64,000 nucleotides of DNA from Nothobranchius furzeri (Eukaryota; Chordata; Actinopteri; Cyprinodontiformes; Nothobranchiidae): contig NC_091754.1 of NCBI RefSeq assembly GCF_043380555.1, forward strand, positions 28,887,905-28,951,904. Reading direction: 5' to 3'. The translations under genes were made by a program, and so were the position numbers. Positions 51,040 through 62,990 of this stretch are shown here, piece after piece (the stretch's first letter is position 1; every line of letters starts with the position of its first letter). The notes beneath the pieces were generated by a model, which searched no databases, had not been told where the DNA came from, and saw only the letters and a list, made by a program, of their open reading frames with translations.

Positions 51040-51307
51040 TTTACTTGATTATTAATATGGTGGGTGCGAAAAAAAAAACACTAGCGTCAATAGCTATTCT
51101 TCCAAGAGCAACCAATATACATTATCGCCCCAGAGTGCATTGCGTGCCGAAAACATGGCGTCCTACGTATGTCCAAAAATGTATTAAATATAATAGATTT
51201 ATAAATAAACAGCAGTATTTTGTGTGTTTTTAACAACATAGTTTGGTACAACAGAAAAATTGTGGCATATTGAGGCATACACGTCCTCATTGCCAGAGTT
51301 CCTTTAA

Positions 51308-53050
51308 AAAACACCATGCAACCAGTTAAGTCTGACGGGTTAGTGCAGTTTAGTGCGAGATGTGAAATGGCAAATCATCTTTCACTGAATCATACAAAGA
51401 AGATCAGTGCAGGTCTTGAGACAGAACCATGAGGAACCCCATATGAACATTACATAGTCTCTGGGATGATTAAGATGGATTACCCTTTTATATTTAACCT
51501 AATATGATCAGTTAGGATCTTGAGATTTGGGATTGTTTAAAGCTTAAAGTTTTTACCTTCCTTTTCCTTCCATTAAGTACACTTCCCTATTAAAGCTTTG
51601 AGTTGCATTTGACCTCAGATCTTTGTTCATGAGTTAATCTCATTTAGAATTTCAATGCTGAATATTTCAGCAAAATCTAGTTTCTAGGCTCAAATAAACC
51701 AAGGCAGTCTTTAAAAAACATTTTGCGCAAATATTTATCTTCTCCTGCAGCAGTTCTCTAACAACAGAGACAAAGATTAAGACCTGTCAAATTCCATTAC
51801 CTTCATCAAATGCCTCCACAGGTGTCTGCAGCCCTGCCTGGCAATGTGATGGAACCATCACAACACATCACGGCCAACGTGGAAGAGTGGCAGCACACAG
51901 CTATTCTACTGTATGAGTGTAGGCCCCTGGGCAAAGAGATGGGAGGGATGGGATCACTCGCTTGATGCCAGCAGTGTTTCTCTCAAGACATTTTCGTTCC
52001 TACCATAGGAGTCAAGATTTAGACCAGGACAGAGGAGGAACTGAGGGGCCAGAGGGAGGGTCGTGATGTGTGACGTGACTGTGGTTACACTATTTGTTCT
52101 GTACTTCAGTCCCTGCTGTTGCCCCTTTCCTGGTGTTGCTCACAAAAGCGTTCTGCCAAAAACCCTCTTGTCACCTTGGTACCTCAGGCCCTTTCATGAT
52201 TGACACTCTGTCATATTGTCTTATAACAGCACTGATGGAGAGAGAGTTCAGAGGAGGGATGCTGGGAAGTGGCTGGGGACTCACACACAGACACAGACGG
52301 ACACCTACATGGTTGCGCATACAGGCCTCCAGAGATCCATGCATGCTCTCACAAATACAGTAGATAGAATATACCCCAAGGAGATCCAACACACACCAGC
52401 TGGGTAATGGAAACGTGTCTTGGCCCTGATGTGTGACTGTGTGTGGACAGGCTTGTGCTCCGGGGCAGAATTCACCAAACACAAGGGAGGGTTCACACAG
52501 GGCCCCAGATGTTCAACGCTTCGTGCACATCACATTCCTAAGAAGTGCTATTTTAGGAAGCAGGGTGTGTGGCACAACTTTTTACTAATTCTTTCATGAG
52601 CATCATTTTCTATTTATCTCACTCTATACCCAAGGGATGTGTTACTGTAGAACTGTAGCATCTTTGGTAATCATACAAAAAAGACAAGTGACATGCTTGA
52701 AATAGATTAAAGTCAGTCAAGAAGAGTTAAGAGTTGGCAAAAGCAGCTCAAGCATGAGGATTTCCAAGAATTTACCAGAGTAACAAAACAACAAAACCGC
52801 AATAATTTTTTAAAAATTTGTCTATATGTATATTTATAGGGCCGGCTCTGAAGCGAGGCTCTAGTTTTGCTGGTCAATGGTGGAATTCTGAGGAAAACCA
52901 CAGAAACATTGCAGCTCTTTTTGATGCTGCTTCACTTTCGAGTCACTCCTCCGCATTTTTATCGCTGAAAATGCTTGGGAAAACTCTGTTAGCATGTAGC
53001 TAATGTCCCACTGATCTCCGGCTCCTGGAGAAACAACAGACGCATGTATA
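51308..53050. other. Non-coding stretch, no gene recognised
   Basis: No exon, RNA gene or clear repeat. Short frames at 52094-52363 and 52171-52482 lack recognisable domains. Confidence 0.5.
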
Positions 53051-53053
53051 TTT

Positions 53054-55018
53054 TAGGGATGCACGATAATATCGACCCCTGATAATAGACAATCATGATG
53101 TCATACAGATAAATTCGATAATTAAAAAATCTCCCGATAAAACAGCCCGATAATAAAACCCTTAAATTTCAGACCTGCCCAGCTAATTTCTCCCTTAGAA
53201 TGCTCTGGGCTCCTCAACCCGCCCATCCTGTAAGCTTCTGTCGCATGTAAGTGATGTCACAGAGGAGCTCCTGTTAGACAATGCTAGGAGTCAAAATCAA
53301 CCATGTGGGCTTTCTTTAGCACGTCAGAGAAAGATGATTCACTCGCTGTTTGTAACACATGTTCAGCAAAAGTGCCACGAGGGGGTAAAAAAAAAGAACA
53401 AGCTACAACACAACTAATCTTATAAGTCACTTGAAACTCCATCACAGCAACAACATGTGGGAGGATTACGAAGCCGCCACTGCTAGTGCTAAGGCTAGCA
53501 CTCATCCCGGCAACAAGTGGAAAGCCTCTGGACTGGTAACTATTGGCGAGGTGTTTAACAAAAGTAAAAAGTTTAACAAGAGTGATCCACGAGCTAAGGG
53601 TATCAACGACAGAATAATGGATTTAATTGCATTTGCCGACCAGCCGTTTTGGCCTTTGCGGAGGACCTGAGTTTTCGCCAGCTAATAAACTTTCTGGAGC
53701 TACGGTATGAAACAGAGCCCTGCACTGGAGCCCTCGGCCTGGGGGTCAGCCCGGCCCGAGGGCCAGGCTTCGGGCTGATGACTGTGTAATTACCTCGGAC
53801 ACGGGCCGGGCGCCTTTATTTTTAATCGAATTCATAAAAAAACTGAAACACTTGAACGCGGCAGCACCTGCCTGCTTCTCACGCACCGGCACCCGTTAGC
53901 TCAGTTAAGGTCTGTGTGGTTTATAAATGCGCCTATATAAACAAATTCTCAAACTGCTGATTGAAACATGTGCCCCTATTCTAATATGCCATTTTATGTC
54001 CACTTTGATATGTCAGAAACCATTCGTTTATTCTCATGAAAATGGTAGCATTCTATTTTCCTGTGAATAAATTTGCTCTGCAGTAAAAAAAATACAGCAT
54101 TCATTGCTGGGTTTTTTTCTAACTGCAGAGCGCATTTTCAGAGAGGCAGATTAAATTTACAAACGCTATATTAATTGGGGGCATTTATTTAATCTGCCGC
54201 TCTGAAAATGCACTCTGCAGTTAGAAAATTAGAATGCTGCTTTTTTTCCTAATTGCAGAAGAGCACATTTTCAGAGCAGATTAAATTTACAAACGCATCC
54301 AGTTAATACAGCATTCGTAAATTTCATCTGCCGCTCGGAAAATACGCTCTGTTAGAGAAAAAAAATGCACTGAATGCTGCATTGAATGCTGCTTTTCTTT
54401 CTTTTCTTTTTTTTACTGCAGAACGCTTCTCACAGATAATTAGAATGCTGAGCATTCTATCATGCTAAAACATTATGAAAGGTTAAAAAAAAGGTCGGGC
54501 TCAGATCAGGCCAGAGAATTCTGAAAACTTTTTTGGACTGGGTAGGGCTGGGGCTCCACCCCCTCGGGCCGGGCCGGACACGGGCTCAGATTTTAGGCCC
54601 GACACTACTTTTCGGACACCTGCCTACCAGATCTGTACCAACTTCTTGCAACACACATTCATAGTTTGCTTGACAAAAATGCAAAACACATCAGTCTTAC
54701 CACGGACATTTGGACTTCTGATGTTAGCCCAGTAAGCATGCTAAGCATAACGGCTCAATGGCTAGATGAAGAATACAACATCCACCGGGCCACGCTCCAC
54801 TCGCAGGAACTCCCTGGTTCTCACACGGCCCAAGCAATCAACAACGCCTTTGAAAGCATGTTCCAGTGCTGGAATATAAGTAAGGAGAACGTGCATGTCT
54901 GTAATTTAGCAGTCCCAGTCCATATTAGAGCTCCACAGGCGACCAGCATGACTACAGTCTTGCATGGGAGCCAATCTGTCATGTGGGTGGGATACCCCAG
55001 TCCAAGGAGCCCTTCTTA
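53054..55018 (+). pseudogene. ZBED-type hAT transposase, broken by a nested insertion
   Basis: A hAT-like end (TAGGGATGCACGATAATATC) at 53054 precedes a BED zinc finger at about 53288-53445 (STMWAFFSTSEKDDSLAVCN, CSAKVPRGGK, then after a frameshift NTTNLISHLKLHH). The next region reads GLVTIGEVFNKSKKFNKSDP to 53667. The frame resumes at 54607 with YFSDTCLPDLYQLLATHIHS and HISLTTDIWTSDVSPVSMLS, the start of the hAT catalytic fold, and decays after VHVC at about 54903. The C-terminal dimerisation domain is absent. The break at 53710-54608 is filled by another element. Confidence 0.8.
53710..54608. mobile_element. Element nested within the ZBED-type hAT pseudogene
   Basis: The insert separates two parts of one transposase frame. 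Its ends carry GC-rich mirrored blocks (cagcccggcccgagggcc and ccctcgggccgggccgga) and a right end ggcccgacacta. The interior has several inverted and direct copies of tctgaaaatg(c)actctgcagttag-like words (54120-54370). No coding capacity was seen. Exact boundaries and a target duplication were not resolved. Confidence 0.6.
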
Positions 55019-55019
55019 G

Positions 55020-55576
55020 CTTCTTGGGTTAGCCAAGTTAGCTAGTAGCTACACTGGTTCATTTGTTCCAAATTTAACAGCCCCACTCTCAGCTCCACCT
55101 CTTTTCCCATTTTTGGATTGTCTGGGCGTGACAGGCCATGTGACATGGTCAAAATGGTGGTGGTGGGACCCTTCCATTTGAGAACAAAAGCTTATAATTC
55201 AAGCATATGGATACGAAGTCTCCAGTATTTACAGTATGTTGATGCTGGAACTGAGACGTCTGATGTTTTTCCTGGGATCGGCATTAGCCACTCCTCGTGT
55301 TTGGGGGTTACTGCCCCAATGACCACGGACACCATCGATGTCTTCACTCTCCAGGCTTTTGCCCTGGTACTTCTCTAGTTTTTCATGTTCCGTTTTCCTG
55401 ATGTTGCCATCACTCTTCACATGTATACCCACAGACGAAGCAGTGAGGAAATGGCTGGGACAAGATGCTTCCTTAAACGAGAGGACAGAGCTGACTCCAG
55501 ACCAGATTTGTATCCTCCTGGATCTCTGCCTTTCCACCACCCATATAGCTATATAGTTGTAAAATGAGTTGAACAA
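55020..55576 (-). pseudogene. C-terminal fragment of a non-LTR retrotransposon polyprotein
   Basis: The minus-strand frame contains KTEHEKLEKYQGKSLESEDI and then GVRGHWGSNPQTRGVANADP-like sequence. I recognise the EHEKLEKYQGL / LGAVTPKL end of certain fish LINE polyproteins, here frame-shifted. No reverse transcriptase motifs remain. Confidence 0.5.
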
Positions 55577-56378
55577 TGAAATTTCAGACTTATTTTTGTA
55601 GAATTTGATGCTAAAAGCTTGCAGTTATTCACTTTGTGTCTGTCATCTAAACTTGTTAGTATAATAAAATCCATCTCAAACTACAAACGTACAAAAGAAA
55701 TTTTTACATTTGTACCTTTGTCAGAATAAATGCTATTTTGTTTGTAGTCACAAAACAAGTTTGAGAGGTTTTGAAAGGTCTTTGTCTTGGCCATCAAATG
55801 TCAATGTCCTGCTAAGCTGTCCTACATTTGTCCTTCAACAGAGAGACCTTTTGGAAGCAGATGTGAACATCTGCCACAAACCTTTTAAGAAACAAACTCA
55901 CACTAACATTAATTTACCATGAAACCTCACAGCGTGTTTCCGCACAAAAATACTGCAGAAACAGGATTTGTTCCAGGCTTCAGTCATCGTCAGGAGCTGG
56001 ATGATATTACCATTCCTCTAAGCAGAGCGGACAGCGGTAACCGTCTCTGTAAATGGGACTCACAGCAAGCCACAGCCAACAGTGGGCCACCGATGTTTGT
56101 CCACATGGGCATGACCTTTTCCAGGGCCAGGTCAGAACAGGCAAGGCAATAACAGCTGAGTGAGGATGAGAATGTGTCAGAGCACAGCGCACGTCAAAAA
56201 AACCCAACATGCATCTGACAGCTGGAAGACACTCAAATGGAAGTTACAAGGAAATTGACCTGTCTGGGGACATTTGGTCTTATAATTTTGAATACTCCTC
56301 TATAACTCTTTTTACTATTATTTCTTTGCACAATTGTTTATAACAAAGGTTATTTTCTGTGAAATGGGCAGTCAGTCT
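55577..56378. other. Non-coding stretch, no gene recognised
   Basis: Short frames only, without domains. Confidence 0.5.
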
Positions 56379-56380
56379 TA

Positions 56381-57410
56381 CAGATAGGGACAAAATCATT
56401 GGAACCCTTCGGTCAATGAAAGAAAAACCCACAATGATCTCAGAATTAACTTGAATCTGAGAAAAGTAATAATAAAGGAATATTATTATTATTGAAATTT
56501 AACCAGTAAAAATCAGACATTTTTTTTCAACCATGCATCAAGGGAATTATTTAAAAAAATAAACTCATGGAACAGACCTGGACAAAAATGTTGGTACCCC
56601 TAAATTAATATTTTGTTGCACAATCTTTTGAGGCAATTACTGCAATCAAGCGATTTCTGTAACTGTCAGTGAGTTTTCTGCCCCTCTAAGCAGGTATTTT
56701 GGCCTACTTCCTCATGAGCAAACTGCTCCAAGTGTCCCAGCTTTGAAGGTTGCCTTTTCCGGCAAGCTCGTTTCAGCTCCTTCCAAAGATGCTGAATAGG
56801 ATTTAGATCTTTAGAACAGTCTAATGTTTCTTCTTAGCCATTGTTGGGTGTTTTTAGCTGTGTGTTTTGGGTCATTGTCCTGTTGTAAGACCCATGAACT
56901 GCAACTGAGACTAAGCTTTCTGACACTGGCCAGCACATCTCTCTCTCTAGACTCGTTTGATAGTCTTGAGATTTTATTGTAACCTGCACAGATTCAAGAC
57001 ACCCTGTGCCAGATGCAGCAAAGGAGCCGCAGATCATAGCAGCGCCTCCTCCATGTTTCACATTAGGGACACTGTTTCTTTCTTGATATGCTTCATTGTT
57101 CCATCTGTGAATATAGAGCTGATGTGCCTTGGTAAAAAGTTTCATTTTTGTCTCATCTGTCTGTAGGACATTATCCAAGAAGCTTTATTTTATTTTAAAC
57201 TTTACTTTCATTTTTATCCAAGCCTGTTCTGTGGCTTTTTTTTGAATAATTCCATTTAAGGATGGTTGAAAAGCAATGTCTGACTTTCACTGGTTACAAA
57301 AGACAAAATTTTCATCCATTATTACTTTTGTCAGATTCAAGTTATTTCTGTGGCCATTGCAAGGTTTTCTTTCATTGACTGAAGGGTGCCATCAATTCTG
57401 TCCCCGTCTG
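56381..57410 (-). mobile_element. Tc1-like transposon, internally deleted, with TA duplication and long inverted ends
   Basis: The ends CAGATAGGGACAAAATCATT and its mirror (CAGACGGGGACAGAATTGAT) are flanked by TA on both sides (56379-56380 and 57411-57412). The inverted repeats run for roughly 100 bp, including ggtcaatgaaagaaaa and agttatttctgtggc-type words. The minus strand at 57178-56610 encodes the second half of a Tc1 transposase: TDETKMKLFTKAHQLYIHRW, GGGAAMICGSFAASGTGCLE and, in another frame, QQDNDPKHTAKN with the second catalytic Asp. The N-terminal helix-turn-helix half is missing and frames are broken, so it is not autonomous. Confidence 0.87.
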
Positions 57411-57412
57411 TA

Positions 57413-59500
57413 TGGAGCCCTGATTAGCATCATGAGTAAGGGTTGATATTCCTACACATCCATCTCTCACAGCAAGAGGTGAAGGTTAATCTCTCAGGGG
57501 TACCCTCCACCCACAGCCCTACACCTCTGGCGTCTCACAGGCCTGCAATAAACATAAAGGCTCTGCATGGTTGAGTGAATCAACAAATTACCACAGCCAA
57601 TAAATGAAATAAGAAAACAGTTATATATGACCAGCCTCATCTCTTCTTCCTCATCCTCCTTCATGAACGCCTTTAACTTGCTGTCCTCCATTCGTTTATT
57701 GTCCCAGTCTTTTAAACAAACATTATCCTTAGTGTGTTGACTATAAGGGAACCCTAACCCTAGCACCTAGCCACATGCTTGAGTGGCTCTGTCCATCAAG
57801 TGTGGGGAGCCTGACTTGCTGCTAAATCCCAGCTAATATACATGAAACTGCTACAGCTGTTGGTCTAACCTTTGAGAGTCTCCTAAGGAGCACAGTGATA
57901 TTTGCACTTAATAAAATTATGCCTACCAGGAGAATATGCCGCTGACATTTGCCATTTGTCAAGTTGAGGTGGCAGCGAGGCTTTATGAGTCATTAGTGTT
58001 CAGGGCGCAGCTGAGAGTCCCTTTGCCTGTAGAGGTCTGTTACTGTACACTGGGGCCATCTTTGTTAAGATCATTAAAAGGCTGTCTCCTTACCACCACG
58101 CCTCCATAGCACTGTGCTAAAATGTTTTTCGCTCTTTTTCATATCTTGGAAATAGTTATTTTTTCTTGTTTTAAGCCTTTGGAGATCAAAGTGGCTGCTT
58201 TTTTCTTTTGTTTCCAAAGCCATGTGCACTTGAACAGTCTGATTAGATCTTAAATTTAAAGCCAGGAGAAAAAGAGGATGAATGAATGACATCTTGAGAG
58301 TCATAATTAGGTATTTTTCAGTCCATGTAAGATAAAATGTCACAATCTTGAAACAAACGATTAAAACCCGACACAGAACTGGTTCATAACTTCAGTGAGC
58401 CTTTTTTTGTGTGTGCATGAATGATACACAATGGTGACGAGGAAGGACAGAACTACATCCATCTAAGGAAACAATTTACAATTCTCATACACTTGCTGTT
58501 TCAACATATTTAATGAGATCTTTAGTATCAATAAATGCCCAGTTGTTCTCTGGGGAAAACATAGGCTACCAGCGCTCCTGAGGACGTAGAGGTTAGGAGA
58601 GTGGAGCAGAAAACGGAAGGATGTGGAGTTTCACTGATATTGAGACATCTTGACTCTGATTTGTTCAAAGAAATGTGACTCGATCCACATTGCAACGTTG
58701 ATGTTTTATCTCCACAACAAACACAAGGTTGAACGAGTTCTGCCATGTTGTTGAGTTGCTAACCGTTAGCCTTTGCTAGCCCAGGCGCTTTCTGCTCTCT
58801 CCTGGATGCTAAATCAACAACCACCTTCCTTGTTGTGAGCTAAAGTGAGTGAGTCCATGAATGCTAATTTTCCGTGTGATGTAGATCAGAGTGGCTCTTC
58901 CAATTCAAGTGTTTCCCCGTCTGTTTTCTATCGGCGGCTAATGCGCATGACTATTAAGCCAAGTAAAAAATAAAACATGCTTTGGGAACTTGCTTTTCAG
59001 AACACCTTGAGAGTATTTAAAATGTTAGATAAGCTCTTTAAAAACAAACATATGAAGAAATTAAAAGTGAATCCAAACTAAAACATTTTAATAGTAAAGG
59101 GAAACACCAGACAGAACTAAATCACACACTCAATGTGATCAAAACCTTGAATGAAACCTTCAGCAGAACCAGTCACTAATACTACTCTTCCTTAGAATTT
59201 TAAGTGGAATGAATTGGATTGGATATAACTAGATTTGCACGGGATAATTTGATTTTCTGTACAATGACCTGAAATGACCTTTTCAGTGAACAGAATATTT
59301 CAAACACTCACTGTAATGACTGAACTCCACCCAATGTTTTATGCAGATATTTGAAAAGGATTTTTTTTAAATGAATGGGAATCGGGAACTGGGATATTTG
59401 AAAAATCTGTCTTGTCAATATGTGTTATATTTTTTTCTGTTTATCTTCAATTGTGAACTAGAGATTCATGTTGTCATTTGACAAGAGTATAATTTACAGT
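57413..59500. other. Non-coding stretch, no gene recognised
   Basis: One short telomere-like word (ccctaaccctag at 57751-57762) and no exon or clear repeat. Confidence 0.5.
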
Positions 59501-59510
59501 TTGCCTCAAG

Positions 59511-60191
59511 TAGTGGCGGTGCGGGGGGGGGGGGGGGGGGTGTCTATAGCTTCCCCTGGATTAGTCATTGCACCCCCATAGCACCCCCAAGTAAATATTA
59601 GAATTTTATTTTTTTACAATTTAATTTTAATTTAACGTGTAGATGTGATAGTATTTAACATACAAAACAAAAAAAAATCAGTCAATTATCAAATATAGTA
59701 AATACTTAAACCAAAACAGGAAATTGATGTAAACCTCTGACCTCATTTTCCACCTGCGAACGAGTGAAAGGTAGAGCTAGTGGTAAAATGGATCGGTTTT
59801 TGTTGCCCAAATTTCCACAGGTTCAGTCAGAAACGAACGAATCTTTGGAAGTGATCTCAGACCCACAAAAACCTACAGATCTGGATGAAGAGAGTCAGCC
59901 CTCAACCGCTGCAGCAGTCAAGGGTTTTGCCGCTGGAAATGCTAACACTAACGTTAGCTAACCTTGCAACACTATAGATGGTTTTCTGTGTGGCTGTGTT
60001 ATTTTATATATATGTGTTATATTAATGATTGTTTCAGGTGTTGAGGTTTTGTGCACGCATGTGTATCTGCTAGTGTTGAAGGTGTTTTAGAGAACAATAG
60101 GTACGCATGACCACTTCCTTCATTGCACCCTCAATAAAAAGACTAGCTCCTTCATAGCACCTGCAGAAAAAAAATTCTGGAGCCGCCACTG
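59511..60191 (+). mobile_element. hAT MITE with 8-bp target duplication and a transposase-like N-terminal frame
   Basis: The ends TAGTGGCGGTGCG and ggagccgccactg are inverted (TAGTGGCGG / CAGTGGCGG). Flanking octamers GCCTCAAG (59503-59510) and GCCTTAAG (60192-60199) match in 7 of 8. A frame at 59764-59961 contains MDRFLLPKFPQVQSETNESL and an acidic/Ser-rich stretch, like the N-terminus of TTF-type hAT transposases; nothing catalytic follows. A G run of about 19 lies just inside the left end. Confidence 0.85.
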
Positions 60192-60199
60192 GCCTTAAG

Positions 60200-62620
60200 T
60201 ACGTAAACGTATGAGCTGCATGGATTGATTCTGGTCCAGCACCACTGTATCTCCACCCTAAAGGATCCAAGCTCAACCACCCACCTGACAAACCCACCCG
60301 CCAGTATAATGTAGGCATCATCATTTCCTGACCCCAGTGTGAAATTAATGAATGTTAAGTCAAGCCATGTATGAAAATTTCAAATAAAGTCTGATCTTTC
60401 TTAAAAATTGAAAGCGGTGCCAAATCAGGCGGAAACTAATCTGTGGCATCACAGGATCCACGGAGAGATGCCAATTTTCTGTTTGATGATGTTTGATTTT
60501 GTTTGCTTTTGAGCTCACATCAGTCCTCTGGTTTGAGCTCACGTGCACGCCCGTGCAGCGTACGTTTTTGGATCAGAAAAATTATGTGTGATTGAAGACG
60601 GGGGAAAGGTTGCATTTGGGGAGAAATAAACACAACCATTAGACAAGTTTTCCCTTTTGAAGCTGTCACTGGGAATCTTCAAATGCAACCGAACAAAGAG
60701 AAGGACAATAAAGGTAAAGGTAAAATTGAAGTTGTCAGTTTTTACCTGTGTTGTTTCCAAACTAGAGCCAATCTGCAGCCTGGTGGGGGTTTCTGTCAGT
60801 TCCCAGAAGCTTCTACTGTCCTGTACATTTCTTTGCTTCTGTCTTTCCCTTTCACTCTCACATTTCTAGAGACAGGGGCTTAAAAGGATTTAGGAGGATT
60901 AGACAGATTTAAATCATTCACCAAAAGAAAAACAGAGGATTGTGGACAAGACTGACTCAAGCTACCTTTGATTTCGCTGAAAGGAGAAGAAGCTATAGAT
61001 GCGTACTGCGATGAGGATGAATGCATGTTGCTCTTTTGTGTGAATGAAGCGACTGAGCTTCTTCGGCTTGACCTACAGCAGCATGTAAAGCTGGATTCTT
61101 ATTTTTATATTTTCTTAGATGACTCACAAGAGATGGCAACAAAAATCCAGAAAACCTTGACATGATATTGGAGAAAAACTACAGTAAATATAAAATTCAT
61201 CCATTTCTGCACATTTCTAGGACACCCTTCAACCCGTTCTGGTGTTTATCGTACAAAACCACCTTTTTAGTGATGCTGCAGTGATAAATAAGTAATTGAT
61301 GCATCAGTGCAAAGCTCCAATTCTGCTTTATAAAGCAGAATTGGAGTTTCGCCTCTTCTTTGACAGCAGCTCATCTATTTTCTTCTCGATTTGATATAAT
61401 AGGTCAGTATGTAAATTATAAGGTATTGTCTCATTGCTTTAGACATTAAAAAAAAGGACATTTTTGGGGGGTGATCAGGAAGGCAGTGCAGAAAAATGTA
61501 ATAGTTTGAGCATAGCACCCCCTGCAGGTTTGCCTTATTTCCTGCTCATAAATACCCAGAATGCTCAGATTGAAGCGGAGGCTCATTGTTACCCCGCAAT
61601 TACAAGCCTTTCTACTTTGATTGGTGGGTAATTGACTTGGTTCGAGCCTGTATGATTTTCTTGCGAATTTGCCACTCATATTCTAATCTTGGCACTGGAT
61701 CAGACAAAGCCCGCCTCGCAGTAATTAAAGATGCCAAAGCCAGGTGTAGAACTGAGAAACTAGGGACCCATATAGTCGAATGAATGGGACTGATTAGTCA
61801 TTTAGTGCAATTGAGATTTTCTGGCTAAAAGACAAAGTAAAGCCTCTCACTTTGTGCCCAGTGTTCTCCGGGGTGGCGATTGACTGCAGTTGATGAGGAG
61901 CTGAACGTGAGGTGAAAGGCTTCAAATGACTTCCTGCATTCATGGCATTTTACAAAAGGAGCCGCAGAGTCAGAGTCTGGTTGGAAATGTGACACAGAGG
62001 CACCAGGCATGAAATAGGGTTTTGTGTTTAATGCTATTTTGGAGAATGTCGGATTTGTGTTCAGATTAAGCATAAAACAAGCCATCCCAGCTCACGTGAA
62101 GTCGCCGTGAAGCAAGGAAAGAAAGAAAATTGTGAAATCATGAGGAAAAAAGTAGATTTTAAAATAAAACTGACAATGACCAATGTTATTAAAATTAGTT
62201 TTAGTATATTTTCAAGAATAATTCTGTATAAAAGTTCTAAATAGTCTCACTCGTCTTAGTCAATGGCTTCACTTTGGAGAAATAGTCTATTTCCACAGGA
62301 TTGATGAGCTAACAGCTAGTCAGATAGCAGCTGAGATCAAAGCGTGATGGTGCCATCCTAAAACAGCTACAGTCTCCGAAGTTCACAGGATTATAAAAGT
62401 CAGTTTGCATGAAACACACTGACATTTTGGAGATTAGAGCTGTTTTAAGACAACAGCATTCCTGGCTGAATTCATCCTAGCCATTAACTTATCAATCCCC
62501 TTGCAATGCGTCTTTCAATTTTATAATGATTTCTAACCTTCACACAAAAACACACCTTAAAATGTAAACAATGTTAAAATGTTAAAACACTGATTCAACT
62601 TTATTTATCATGACCTGGAA
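60200..62620. other. Non-coding stretch with one perfect palindrome
   Basis: Apart from the 32-bp palindrome at 61315-61346 no structure was recognised. A 65-codon frame at 60968-61165 (MISLKGEEAIDAYCDEDECM start) has a protein-like composition but no known domain and no visible splice context. Confidence 0.45.
61315..61346. repeat. Perfect 32-bp palindrome
   Basis: CTCCAATTCTGCTTTA is followed immediately by its exact reverse complement, with no loop. It would form a cruciform or hairpin. Confidence 0.95.
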
Positions 62621-62628
62621 CGTGCATC

Positions 62629-62990
62629 TTAAAGGGGACATATTATGAGTCTTTCCTTAAGTTATAATAGTCCTATGGTCAATATCAAACATGTTTATGA
62701 TTTTTTTTTGCACATAAAGAGATTTCAGCTTTTTTCTTCTTGACAATTTAAGAGGCTCCCAGAATGGGCCGTTTTAGGGCTCTGTCACTTCAAGAAAACA
62801 AGCTGGAGCTAGCCCCACTCACCCATCCCTTGACTGGCTGCTATAAGCTGAGAAGCTCTGATATCAGAGAGGGGTTCAGAGTAGAGCCGCTGCTCCTCCA
62901 GCAGCAGTTTTCACTTGCACGTGAGAAACAGTTATCTTCTAAATAAAATGAACTATTTCTAAAAGTCCCCGTTTGTGACATCACACATGA
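62629..62990. mobile_element. Probable TTAA-type MITE (TTAAAGGGGACATATTATG family)
   Basis: The left end TTAAAGGGGACATATTATGA is one I recognise from abundant vertebrate/fish repeats. The body (aatgggccgttttagggctc, ccccgtttgtgacatcacac) fits. The right end was not found. Confidence 0.5.

Larger units (their letters stand above)
47530..51303. mobile_element. TTAA-flanked THAP/P2X7-like DNA transposon (Kolobok-like), with a LINE between its two gene pieces
   Basis: Both ends read A(A)GGAAC directly inside a TTAA (47526-47529 and 51304-51307). A perfect inverted 12-mer, CGCAATGCACTC, lies about 141 bp from the left end (47671-47682) and about 159 bp from the right end (51133-51144). A P2X7-tail-like piece starts near the left end on the plus strand and a THAP-domain piece starts near the right end on the minus strand. 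TTAA duplication plus a THAP protein is known for Kolobok-type transposons. The LINE at 48031-50564 accounts for most of the length, so the host element is internally deleted. The class assignment is inference. Confidence 0.6.

Noticed and set aside
60968..61165. 65-codon frame with protein-like composition
   Set aside because: No family recognised, no splice sites of note and no neighbouring exons; kept only as a remark.
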